Shown in pieces: positions 1 to 8,800 of a stretch of DNA of 64,000 nt. Source of the DNA: DASVEG01 sp035540495 (lineage in GTDB: Bacteria; Actinomycetota; Acidimicrobiia; Acidimicrobiales; CADCTF01); the NCBI GenBank assembly GCA_035540495.1, contig DATLGL010000019.1, positions 1 to 64,000 on the forward strand, written 5' to 3'. Position numbers and translations under genes: made by a program. The number at the start of each line of letters is the position of its first letter. The stretch's first letter is position 1. The notes beneath the pieces are model-generated. The model had not been told where the DNA came from and searched no databases. It was given only the letters and a program-made list of their open reading frames with translations.

Positions 1-59
1 AGCGAACCCGGCGGAGGCGCCGCCGCGGTGGATCAACAACAAGAGACCGGGAGAACCCG

Positions 60-134
60 TGTCCGCCGACCAGGAAATCTCGTGTCCGTCAGCCAGGACT
101 TTCGTGTCCGCCCACCGGGATTATCCGATGTCCG
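60..134. repeat. Four short direct repeats, probable insertion-sequence end
   Basis: The word TGTCCG occurs at 60-65, 83-88, 105-110 and 129-134, so the spacing is 22-24 bases. Three copies continue with a similar CCAGGA or CCGGGA block. Arrays of subterminal repeats of this kind are known from the ends of some insertion sequences, including IS21-like ones. No transposase is visible, so any element would lie to the left of the window. The array stops 3 bases before the stop codon of the minus-strand gene at 138-1286, which suggests insertion at the 3' end of that gene. The family assignment is a guess. Confidence 0.4.
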
Positions 135-137
135 CTG

Positions 138-1286
138 TCACTTCACCCGCGACAGGTACGCCAGGTGCAGCTCGAGCCGAAGCTGCGCCACGGGGTCGTC
201 GTACACCTTCGGGATCGAGATCCTGCTCCGTTCCCGCTCGAGTCGCCGGAGCCGCCGGTTCTCCGCCTCGAGCGATCGCACCTGCTGCTCCAGTCGCTCG
301 ACCTCCTCGTAGAGCCACGCCTCTGAGCTCGTCAGAGTTCGTTCGTCGTCCTCTGCCGCTGCAGAGGCCACGTCCTCTGGTTCCGACGCTTCACGAACGA
401 GCCACGGTGGACCACCAGGAAGCACCGACATGGCCGGCGCCGGCTCGTCGGACGAGAAGGTCGTCACGAGCGATCCGTCGATGGGTACGATCTCTATCGT
501 CACGACCTCATCGGGTCGCACCAACGTCGGTAGGTCGACGTCAGCGTCGTCGACCGACACCGCGTACTCCGGGTGCACGAGGAGCTCGACTCGGCTGCTG
601 CACACTCGTGTCGCTCGCGCAAGCGTGACGATGCCGTCTCCGACGAAATCCCGGACCCGCGCCGCCACATTCTGCCGGGGCACCTCGGGGACGAACTCCG
701 CAAGCATGGCGCTCGATCCGATGGATCCCGAGAACTCCTGGCCGGGGCGAACGAGGCGCTCCGCGGGCAGCCCGGGCCACAGGTGATGTGTTCGCATCGC
801 TGCCTGGCGACGGCCTCGCGTCGTCACGAGCACCTGCGTAGCGGTCAGCACTCCGCTCACGGTGACGACCTCCCGCACGGTCGTCTCGGTCGATGCGACG
901 TCGGGTCGATAGCCGTCTCTGTAGGCGACGTCCAGGACTGCCTCTACCGCCGCGCGAAGCCATCGATTCGGGTCGGGTCGCGCCTGGAGTAGCGGTGCGC
1001 GCCGCTCCTCCGCCCTCCATGCGGGATCGGATGGATAGACCCGCACCCATCCCGAGTACACCGACAACCGCTTGCCGAGCTCGTCCGTCAGCCAGAACGT
1101 CGCCTCGTGGTCGAGGAGCCAGACATGGGCCCCCTCACCGATCTCAGCCTCGAACCTCTCGATCGGAAACGGCGGCGTTCCCGTCCCGCCCGCCGGAATC
1201 GACACCGCCACGACCGGGAGCCGTTCGGTCTGGATCAGCTGCTCGAGGAAGTGGCGGAATTCGGCCTTCGTGCTGACGGTTCGCAT
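138..1286 (-). CDS. Hypothetical protein with C-terminal coiled coil
   Basis: I do not recognise the family. The 382-residue product starts at an ATG at 1286. Residues 1-105 look like a compact mixed alpha/beta domain with the stretch GAHVWLLDHEATFWL. The middle part is strand-rich. An acidic linker near 305-330 leads into a heptad-patterned helix (EEVERLEQQVRSLEAENRRL), a likely dimerising coiled coil. There is no signal peptide or membrane segment, so a cytoplasmic location is expected. The gene diverges from the 16-kb defence block that starts at 1544, with a 257-base shared upstream region, so it could be a regulator, a sensor or an independent defence gene. Its stop codon touches an IS-like repeat array, so the natural C-terminus may have been altered. 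Confidence 0.7.
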   Translation of the reverse strand: MRTVSTKAEFRHFLEQLIQTERLPVVAVSIPAGGTGTPPFPIERFEAEIGEGAHVWLLDHEATFWLTDELGKRLSVYSGWVRVYPSDPAWRAEERRAPLLQARPDPNRWLRAAVEAVLDVAYRDGYRPDVASTETTVREVVTVSGVLTATQVLVTTRGRRQAAMRTHHLWPGLPAERLVRPGQEFSGSIGSSAMLAEFVPEVPRQNVAARVRDFVGDGIVTLARATRVCSSRVELLVHPEYAVSVDDADVDLPTLVRPDEVVTIEIVPIDGSLVTTFSSDEPAPAMSVLPGGPPWLVREASEPEDVASAAAEDDERTLTSSEAWLYEEVERLEQQVRSLEAENRRLRRLERERSRISIPKVYDDPVAQLRLELHLAYLSRVK

Positions 1287-1473
1287 CGATCAGTCCTGTT
1301 CGAGGAGTCCTCAGGAAGTACCACCCGCGCGTGACACGTTCACGATTGCTAGATCGGCAACACGCCTTCGTCCACCAGAGGTACGGCTCGTTTGGCTCGG
1401 TGCAGGCGCGTCACGCCACCGCGGTACCTCGTCCGAGTGGAACCAGCCCGACACGCGAGCGCTTTCCGTCGCA

Positions 1474-1483
1474 TACCTAACGT
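1474..1483 (+). promoter_or_regulatory. Possible -10 region for the defence operon
   Basis: Within the 257-base divergent intergenic region 1287-1543, the AT-rich spot CATACCTAACGT (ending at 1483) contains TACCTA and TAACGT, both fitting the TAnnnT/A actinobacterial -10 pattern. It lies about 60 bases before the TTG start at 1544. No clear -35 element is visible. Weak evidence. Confidence 0.25.
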
Positions 1484-1543
1484 GTCCGCTCTCGCTGCCG
1501 ATCAAGCGACAGACCCAGCCTCGGCGGAGCAATAGGGGGCGAA

Positions 1544-1945
1544 TTGGGCGGTCCTGATCAAAACCACCTCCTCGCGGTCAACGCGATCGCTCCCGCGGCG
1601 GAGGGCTCCCGCGAGCTTGCAAGGCAGGCGCGTCAGCTCGACGGCCTCCTGACGCGGGTACCGACGTCGCCAGAGGCTGCGTACCTGTCCAAGTACGACG
1701 CGTTGATGCGCGTCGTGGAGATCTGGCTGTTGCGGCATGGCTTTCGGTTCGGACGCCACCCGCATGCGGGTCTCAAACGCCTACTCACGTCGTTCGGGTG
1801 CGAGCACGAGCTCGTCCTCCGAGTGGTGACGGTGCGGCACGACATCAAGAAGAACGGCGCCACTGTCCGTGACTCCGACCGAGCTCGCCTCGACGAGCTG
1901 CTGCAACGGGCGAGGGCGACGCTGATGGAGGAGCAGCCGTGTTGA
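1544..1945 (+). CDS. Small HEPN-like protein, first gene of the defence block
   Basis: 133 residues. The only start with a good upstream ribosome-binding site is TTG at 1544, preceded by AGGGGG at 1534-1539. The protein is mostly helical. It has the layout of SAV_6107-type HEPN proteins: a helix with SKYDALMRVVEIWLLRHGF, a His-containing loop (HPHAGLKRLL), and a helix ending in VRHDIKKNG, where RNase HEPN domains usually carry R-x4-6-H or an R..RN motif. No canonical R-x4-6-H is present, so it may bind rather than cut RNA. It overlaps the next gene by 7 bases, indicating translational coupling to the unknown 446-residue protein. The HEPN assignment is by eye and moderate; expression as a gene is likely. 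Confidence 0.6.
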   Translation: MGGPDQNHLLAVNAIAPAAEGSRELARQARQLDGLLTRVPTSPEAAYLSKYDALMRVVEIWLLRHGFRFGRHPHAGLKRLLTSFGCEHELVLRVVTVRHDIKKNGATVRDSDRARLDELLQRARATLMEEQPC

Positions 1946-3279
1946 CTCAAACATCTGCCGCCATCGACAACCGCCGGCACGTGGAGCGGCTCGAGCAACG
2001 GCATGAGGCGCTGGAGATCATTCGGGAGCTGTTCGCTCCTCGCGACGTCGATCTCGGCGAGCTACGTCTGCGTACGGCGGCCGGGCACGGCCACTCCGTC
2101 GAACGCATCGGCAACCAGTTCGGCAGCAAGCTCGTCGGCGTCTTCCTCAAGGTGGACGAAGACGCTGCGTGGGCGGCGTACTCATCATTGCGCCCTCGCA
2201 CCGTCGGGGAGGAGATGGCGCTGCTCCTCAATAGACGTGAGTTCACGAGGATGCACGCCCACCTCCATCACCAGCTCCGAATCGGCGCCTACGCACGGTC
2301 GGAGGCGATGGACGAACGATTCGCTGGATTCGAACGCGCAGACCGCGACCAGTTCGCCGGTCCGGGCTCGGGATCGCTCGCCGAGCTCGCGTCGAGCGGG
2401 CTGGTGGTTCGGCTCGGGGCTGAGCACGCTCGCCGCGTTGCCGCAGCGTGGCAACAACTCGGCGACAGCGGTATCCCGCTCAGCGAAGCGCTCAAGTTCG
2501 ACCGGATCGTGACCGTCTCCGGGAAGAAGGACTCCAAGATCTCGCTAGTCGTACACGACGCGATCGACCACCTCTGGGCGTTGCGTCTGCTGCAGGAACG
2601 GGGGGTTCTCGCCGAGTACGACGAGCTGTTGGCGGCGATCGGCGACCCGCAGGATCGAGACATCCGTAGCCGCGAGGGCGAGGTGGTAGCGAGCATCGCG
2701 TTCGGCATCCGCCTGTTCAACGCACTCGAGCCCGGTTTCACGCCGATAATCAGCGCACACCGCATCCGGAAGATCCTCGAGCGGCGCGTCGGGACGGAGG
2801 CGCCGGAACGGCAACGCCGGGCGCTGCAGCTCGTGCAGGATCTGACCCTGAACCACCGCAGCGGGCGAGAGACCACCACGTTCGCCGGCCAGACCCTGGC
2901 CTTCACCCTGTCGAACTACGTCACCGAACTCAATGAGCAGCGCCGCAAGCACGGGAAGATTAAGCAGCGGCTCGCAGGCGGCGCCGTTCGAGAACTGCCA
3001 CCACTCGATGTCGACTTCCTGAGTTTCGTGGTCGCGAGCCACGCCGAGCTCACAAAGCCGAAGAACCAGCACCTGAACACTCTGGGACGAGCGCAGCTCC
3101 TGATCGAACAGTGGTTGCAGGAAGTCGCCACCGGCCGCGCCGAGCCTCCGTTCGAATTGATCGTCACCCTCGAGTCCATCGACGCGTATCAGGTGGAGAC
3201 GACTCCGGTCCCCCGGAACCGTGTCCGATGGATGCTCGATCGCTACGGGTTCGCCGCGAGCCCCGTGTATCTCTCATGA
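1939..3279 (+). CDS. Unrecognised 446-residue protein coupled to HEPN and kinase genes
   Basis: Family not recognised. It starts at GTG 1939 inside the end of the HEPN-like gene, and its TGA is embedded in the ATGA start of the kinase gene, so three proteins are translationally coupled. The product looks soluble and mostly helical. Visible features are an internal segment with a kinase-like or ligand-binding look (VTVSGKKDSK), a conspicuous VVHDAIDHLWALRLL helix near residue 205 with two His and two Asp, and a C-terminal region beginning KPKNQHLNTLGRAQLLIEQW. There are no Walker motifs, zinc knuckles or transmembrane helices. Because it sits between a HEPN-like protein and a nucleotide-kinase-like protein, I infer a shared role, possibly in nucleotide or RNA sensing, but no function can be read from the sequence. 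Confidence 0.75.
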   Translation: MLTQTSAAIDNRRHVERLEQRHEALEIIRELFAPRDVDLGELRLRTAAGHGHSVERIGNQFGSKLVGVFLKVDEDAAWAAYSSLRPRTVGEEMALLLNRREFTRMHAHLHHQLRIGAYARSEAMDERFAGFERADRDQFAGPGSGSLAELASSGLVVRLGAEHARRVAAAWQQLGDSGIPLSEALKFDRIVTVSGKKDSKISLVVHDAIDHLWALRLLQERGVLAEYDELLAAIGDPQDRDIRSREGEVVASIAFGIRLFNALEPGFTPIISAHRIRKILERRVGTEAPERQRRALQLVQDLTLNHRSGRETTTFAGQTLAFTLSNYVTELNEQRRKHGKIKQRLAGGAVRELPPLDVDFLSFVVASHAELTKPKNQHLNTLGRAQLLIEQWLQEVATGRAEPPFELIVTLESIDAYQVETTPVPRNRVRWMLDRYGFAASPVYLS

Positions 3280-3851
3280 GGACGGTGACCGCCGCGCCGC
3301 CGTTCGTCGTCGTCGAGGGCCTGACCGGAGCCGGCAAGTCGACGGTGGCGCCGCTGATCGCCAGGCGGATCGGTGGCGAGTTGCTGTGCAGCGTCGAGCC
3401 GCATCTCCAGGACGCGGTGAAGGACCTTTCCGACGATCCGGCCGCATTAGATGCGCACTACGCCATCTATCTCACGGCGGTCCTGCGCACCGCCCAGCGG
3501 GCGCGAGCTGCGCGCGAGCGGGGCTCGGCGGCGGTCGCCGACAGCTACATCTTCCGGACGCAGATCACTCATCGCCTTCTCGGGTCGACGCTGGAGTTCA
3601 CTGGACCAGCCTGGTTGCCGGAGCCGACCGTCGTCATCTGGCTCGACGTGCCGGAGCCTGACCGACAGGAGCGAATCCGCTCCCGTGGCGTACGGAACAC
3701 CTACTGGAAGGCACGCCTGGAGTGCCTCGCCCCACAGATCCGCGATGCATACCTCCACGAGGTCCACCGGATCGTCGTCGTCGACGGGCGCGGGGAGCCC
3801 GAGGAAGTCGCCTCTGCCGCCGTTGCCGCGGCCGCTCGTTTCTTGACCTGA
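3276..3851 (+). CDS. Thymidylate-kinase-like P-loop kinase
   Basis: 191 residues from the ATG at 3276, which overlaps the upstream stop as ATGA; a longer in-frame reading to 3111 lies wholly inside the preceding gene and is rejected. Residues 8-30 hold a Walker A loop, VEGLTGAGKSTVAPL, typical of dTMP kinases and deoxynucleoside kinases. VADSYIFRTQITHRLLG takes the place of the DR(Y/H) nucleoside-binding motif, and RQERIRSRG fits the arginine-rich LID. Length is near that of bacterial Tmk (about 200-215), but the canonical DRY is absent, so it is unlikely to be the housekeeping enzyme. Expected activity is phosphorylation of a nucleoside, a nucleotide or another small molecule. Its position in a defence operon suggests a role in nucleotide metabolism during infection (inference). 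Confidence 0.75.
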   Translation: MRTVTAAPPFVVVEGLTGAGKSTVAPLIARRIGGELLCSVEPHLQDAVKDLSDDPAALDAHYAIYLTAVLRTAQRARAARERGSAAVADSYIFRTQITHRLLGSTLEFTGPAWLPEPTVVIWLDVPEPDRQERIRSRGVRNTYWKARLECLAPQIRDAYLHEVHRIVVVDGRGEPEEVASAAVAAAARFLT

Positions 3852-3866
3852 CCTGGAGACCTCAAC

Positions 3867-5240
3867 ATGACGACCACCATCCATGCGCCGTTGCTGGAGC
3901 TCTTCCTTGTTGGATCAGCGGAAGAACTTCGTCGTTCGGCAGAGTGGACAGACCTGCCATCCGAGGAGCGAATGGCTGTGCTCACGGGCGCGCTCAGCGC
4001 AGGAGCTGACCCCAGCCTCGTGGCTGCAGTGTGGGATGCCGAGCAACTCGGACCGCTCGACCGGGCCGCAGCGCTCCGCCTTCTCGCACAACAAGGACTC
4101 TCCGAACGAGCGCGCAAGGAGCTGAACAGCCGGCTCGAGCGCCCGCTCGATGACTCGTCGGTCGTCGGCGCGCTCGCGCAGGCTACGAGGGACGACGCCC
4201 TTTGGGCGCGCGTCATCCTCGACTGGGGCCACGGTGCCCTCGATGACGTAACCGCACGCGAGCTCTCGCAGGTGGAGCCGCCAACCCTTGTGAGGCCGGC
4301 GAACGACATTCCGCTGCAGCTCTGGGGTATGTGGCGCTCCACGCTCGGCGCTGCGGATCAACACGCCCTATCGACGCTCTTGAAGGCGTTCCTGGACTTG
4401 AACCCCAGCGCGTTGGCGAGCGCCGGCGCCGATCGCCTTCTGCACCGTGTGCTCGGCGAGTTCTTCTCTCGCGCGCAGGAGGTGAACGCGAGCTGGACGA
4501 AGTCACCGCTCAAGACGAAGGCGGCGACTTGGCTCCAGGAAGCGCGCAAGCAGATGCCGCACTTCCAGAGTGGCGACGCCAAGAAGGCGTATGCCGACTG
4601 GCAGAAGTACCTCAAGACTGGGCCCGCGACGGCGGTCCGAAGCGGCCGCACGGCCGCCGACCTGCTGAACCCTGCGGCAGCGGAGGAAGCGCAGCTCCGT
4701 GATCTCCCCGACGCCGAGCGCTCCGCCGAGCTGAAGGCAAAGTGGGCCGACGGATGGGAGCCGTCGTGCGCCATCGTGTCCGTGACGGGTCGCGCTGCTC
4801 TCGAGCGCTCGCTTGCGGAGCTGCAGGCGCGGCTCGATGCGGTGCGCGAGGAGAAGAAGAGCAGCCACGAGCTCAGCGGTGACGGCTGGCACGACAATCC
4901 AGGACTGAACCAGCTTCGTCAGGTCGAGGAACGCATCATGAAGGACATCGCGGCGAGGGAACGGGAGATCAAGGAGGCGCTCGTGTTCGACCCCTTTCCG
5001 CGCGCAACAGATCGAGTTTCGCTCGGGTCGATCGCGCGTTACGCAGAGTTCGACACCCACGACAACGAACACCAAAACCACGAGTGCGAGATCGTCGGCT
5101 TGGGTGAAGAGGATGCTTCGATGCAGCGCATCTCGTACCGCTCGCCGCTGGCGCTGGCTCTGCGGGGGCGGCGTATCGGCGAGACGCTTGAAGGCCCGTC
5201 CGGGCGGCGGCTGCGCATCTTCGGTCTGGAGACCACCTGA
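3867..5240 (+). CDS. Protein with C-terminal GreA/GreB-like module
   Basis: 457 residues, ATG at 3867 with GGAG 10 bases upstream, 15 bases after the kinase gene. Residues 1-305 are helix-rich and unrecognised. Residues about 306-383 match the GreA N-terminal antiparallel coiled coil, beginning VTGRAALERSLAELQ and with the tip sequence SGDGWHDNPG where GreA has GDLxEN. Both acidic tip positions are acidic here (D339, D343). Residues 384-457 match the GreA/GreB C-terminal FKBP-like domain: VSLGS, then CEIVGLGEEDA, then ISYRSPLALALRG. GreA and GreB enter the RNA polymerase secondary channel and stimulate transcript cleavage. I infer that this protein binds RNA polymerase; the role of the N-terminal part is unknown. 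A whole Gre module inside a DISARM-type operon is unusual. Confidence 0.8.
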   Translation: MTTTIHAPLLELFLVGSAEELRRSAEWTDLPSEERMAVLTGALSAGADPSLVAAVWDAEQLGPLDRAAALRLLAQQGLSERARKELNSRLERPLDDSSVVGALAQATRDDALWARVILDWGHGALDDVTARELSQVEPPTLVRPANDIPLQLWGMWRSTLGAADQHALSTLLKAFLDLNPSALASAGADRLLHRVLGEFFSRAQEVNASWTKSPLKTKAATWLQEARKQMPHFQSGDAKKAYADWQKYLKTGPATAVRSGRTAADLLNPAAAEEAQLRDLPDAERSAELKAKWADGWEPSCAIVSVTGRAALERSLAELQARLDAVREEKKSSHELSGDGWHDNPGLNQLRQVEERIMKDIAAREREIKEALVFDPFPRATDRVSLGSIARYAEFDTHDNEHQNHECEIVGLGEEDASMQRISYRSPLALALRGRRIGETLEGPSGRRLRIFGLETT

Positions 5241-5294
5241 TCCACTACAGACGCACGCTCCAGGACGGTGCCGACGTGGTTAGGCTCGTCAGCG

Positions 5295-5777
5295 ATGGCT
5301 GACACCGGCCGCGACGGCTCGCCCGTCGGCGGCGGCCCAGCGCATCGCCGAAGTCTCGATCCGGCCATGCCAGATGTCGCCTCGCGGATGCGAGCGCAGA
5401 GGACTCGGGACACGAAACCCGAGCTCGCGCTGAGACGGGAACTCCACAGGCGCGGACTGCGATTCCGGGTGGACGAGTGTCCCTTGCCCGGCGGCCGGTG
5501 GCGCGCCGACATCGTGTTCTCGAGGGCAAAGGTCGCCGTGTTCGTCGACGGGTGTTTCTGGCATGGGTGCCCAGACCACGGCGTCGCACCAAAGAACAAC
5601 GCGGCTTGGTGGGCACGGAAGCTCAGCGCCAATCAGGCTCGCGATGAGCGAGTCTGCTCAGAGCTCGAGGCTGCAGGCTGGTGCTGCGTCCGAGTGTGGG
5701 AACACGAGTCAGCCGAGGCAGTGGCAGATCGGGTAGAGCAACTGGTTCTGCGTCGTCGTGGCATTAGGGCCGTTTAG
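5295..5777 (+). CDS. vsr: Very short patch repair (Vsr) endonuclease
   Basis: About 160 residues. I chose ATG 5295; GTG 5268 and ATG 5367 are also in frame, and no start has a strong ribosome-binding site. The protein carries the Vsr signature in order: RMRAQRTRDTKPELALRREL, RADIVFSRAKVAVFVDGCFW, then HGCPDHG, KNNAAWWARKL, and VWEHE. The Asp of ADIVF and the two His of FWHGCPDHG correspond to the catalytic metal site. Vsr nicks DNA 5' of T in T:G mismatches that arise when 5-methylcytosine deaminates, so it normally accompanies a C5 methyltransferase. The matching partner here is the methyltransferase at 15791, encoded at the end of the same block. This supports reading the whole stretch as one functional unit. 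Confidence 0.9.
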   Translation: MADTGRDGSPVGGGPAHRRSLDPAMPDVASRMRAQRTRDTKPELALRRELHRRGLRFRVDECPLPGGRWRADIVFSRAKVAVFVDGCFWHGCPDHGVAPKNNAAWWARKLSANQARDERVCSELEAAGWCCVRVWEHESAEAVADRVEQLVLRRRGIRAV

Positions 5778-5830
5778 CCCTCGTGTCACGGCTGGTCGGT
5801 ACCGATTAGGCCAATGGAGGAAAGCGATCC

Positions 5831-8800
5831 ATGGGCGAACTAACCACGGGTGCACTCGTCGAGTTCACCCCCCAACCAGGAACGTATGGGGTTGTCACCG
5901 AGCTCCTCGGCAACTTCGCCACGGTCAAGTGGGATCCTGGTGTGGATCTCGCGCCGAAGCTGAACTGGAAGGCGGGCACGCTGAAGCGGGTCTGCCTACC
6001 GCCGATGGTGATGCGGGCGGGTACCGAGGAGCCGGGGCTCCTCCTCGAGCTTGCGGCCGACGACCCCCCGCGATGGAAGGTCCAGTTCTTGACGGGCGTC
6101 AAGACCGTCCCGGAGGCGGGTCTCCGCCCGAACCGAAATCTCGACCCGATCATGAAGATGAAGAGCGGGCAGATCGGCTCGTACAAGAAGTTCCGACTCG
6201 CCGCGGTGACCAGGCACCACCGCCTGGCGCACCTCCATGACGACCTTGTCTCGCTTGGCCACACCCGCGTCGACGTGAAGCCCCACCAAGTCGGCGTGGT
6301 GCACAAGGTCGTCACGAACTATCCGCACCGATTCCTCCTGTGCGACGAGGTCGGTCTGGGCAAGACGATCGAAGCCGGCATGGTCCTCAAGGAACTCCGA
6401 TCCCGCGCCCTGGCGAAGCGGTGCTTGGTGATCGTTCCCTCGAACCTCCGCCGTCAGTGGCAATTCGAACTCAAGTCGAAGTTCAATGAGTCGTTCTCGA
6501 TACTCGACTCGGACACCGTGCGATTCCTCGAAAAGGCCGAGGGCTACAAGGACAATCCGTTCCTGCGCTACGACTCCGTGATCGTGTCCGAAGGATGGAT
6601 CACCCAGAAGCAGCGTGCGAAGCAGGTGCGAGAAGTCGACTGGGACATGGTGATCGTCGACGAGGCACACCACGTCCGCTCCTCTCGCCAAGGAAGCACA
6701 GTTCGCCGGACGCAGCTGTACGACCTCGTTCGCGAACTCGTGGATCCGACCCATGCCGGCAAGCGCGCAGTCCTTTTCCTCACAGCCACGCCGATGCAGC
6801 TCAACACTCACGAGCTCTTCTCGCTGGTCGAGTTGCTCGACCCGGTGTTGTTCGCGAGCGAGCAGCATTTCGAGCAGCACCAGAAGGAGGCGCGCGGCCT
6901 GAGCCTGTTGGTCGAACAGTTGACGATGCAGGGGTTCCCGATCCCGGGCGAGGATCCCGACGTCACCGTCGACCGCGTTGGCCAATGGCTCGGTGTCCCG
7001 AGCGTCGACCTCAAGAAGCGCCTGACTCATTCCACGGACGACCGAGAGGCCGTATGCGAGGAGCTGTCAGGCTTGCACTTGCTCTCCGAAATCCTTATCC
7101 GCAACCGCAAGAAGAAGATCGGCGGATTCATGCCCCGAAGGGCATGGCGCTGGCCCGTCCATCTGACGGAGGAGGAGCAGCGCGCGCTGCTGCTCGTCGA
7201 GGACTACGTGCAGCACGGGTTCTCGCTCGCCGAACTCAGCCGCGAGAACGCTGTCGGGTTCGTGATGGTGACATTCCAGAAGCTGATGGCGAGCAGTATC
7301 CGCGCCCTGACGCGCTCGCTCGCCGGTCGACGCGAGCGCCTGCTGGCCAAGGCCGAACCGATCAAGGCCTCGGTGGGCGAACTCGAGCAGTGGGTCGACG
7401 ACAAGGAGACCGCTCAACTCGTCGCCATCGCCAACCTGCACGAGTCTGAAGCAGCACTCCTCGAGGAACTCGTGACGGCACTGGAGGCCTTGGACGTCGA
7501 CTCGAAGAGCGACGAGTTCATTCGTCGTCTCCGCGACCTCTTCGACGACGAGCCGAACGCCAAGGTGCTCGTGTTCACGGAGTTCCGTGAGACGCAGACG
7601 TACCTGCGCGAGCGGCTGGAGGCGATCGACAACCACGAAGTGGGCGTCCAGGTGTTTCACGGCCAGATGAAGCCGAATGCCAAGGATGAGGCGGTTGACG
7701 CCTTCAGAACCGGCACAGGACCACAGGTTCTGATCTGCACCGAGGCTGGCGGAGAAGGCCGCAACTTCCAGTTCTGCCACTACCTCGTCAACTACGACCT
7801 GCCCTGGAACCCCATGCGGGTCGAGCAGCGCATCGGGCGCGTCGACCGCATCGGCCAAGAGCACGTCGTCGATGTGTTCAACCTTTTCACCGAGGGGACC
7901 ATCGAGGAACACGTCTTGGATGTCTTGGAGCGCCGAATCAACGCGTTCGAGGACACGATCGGCGGCCTCGACCCGATCCTCGGTGAAGCTGAGGGCGACA
8001 TCAAGGCCATCCTCAAGCGTGCACCTGCGGATCGCGACGCGGCGATCGAGGCATTCGGGGAGAAGCTCGAGGAGCAGGTCCGGAACGCGCGCGCGGCCGA
8101 GGAGAAGCTCAAGGACTTCGTGATGGACACCAAGAGCTACAGCAAGGAAATCGTCGAGAAGTTGACCGGCGCCGACCCGCGGATCACTCCGGCGGAGCAG
8201 GCCGCCTTCATGACTGCGCTGCTGGCTGATGCTCGCACCTTTATCAAGAAGTCAGGGGACGAGTTCGAGCTCACGTTCCACGATCCGTTCAGGAGCGACC
8301 ACCACCACGAGTTCTTTGCGCTCAGCCCCAAGCGGTGGGGCGTGTTCCATCCCGATGCACTCCGAGACGCCGAGCACATCGAATTCTTCGCCTTCGGCCA
8401 TCCGATCATCGAGACGATCGTCGACGATGTGCTCACCGACTCGTACGAAGGCGTCGCCGGCACATGGCGCTTGACGGCAGGAGACGATCTCCAGGCTTCG
8501 AGCGGCTGGCTGTTCCTGCATGTCGTGAACACGTCGGGCATCCGTCCCCGGGCTGACCTCGTGCCCGTGTTCGTCCGGGACGACGGCACGGTCGCGGACG
8601 AACTCGGCGACAAGCTGCTGCGCCGTGGCGCGGCCTTCGCGAAGCAGGACGAGACTGATATCCCGTTGGACGAGGTGCCGCTCGAGAGCTTGGACGACGC
8701 CGGCTCGGTCGCCGAGGCTCACGTCTTGGCGCTTGTCGCGCAGCGAGAAGCAGACATCGCCCAAGAGGCGAGCCAGCGCGTCGACCGTGAACGCGACAAG

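Noticed and set aside
3276..3851. Housekeeping thymidylate kinase
   Set aside because: The DRY/DRH motif is missing, and the gene is embedded in a defence operon.
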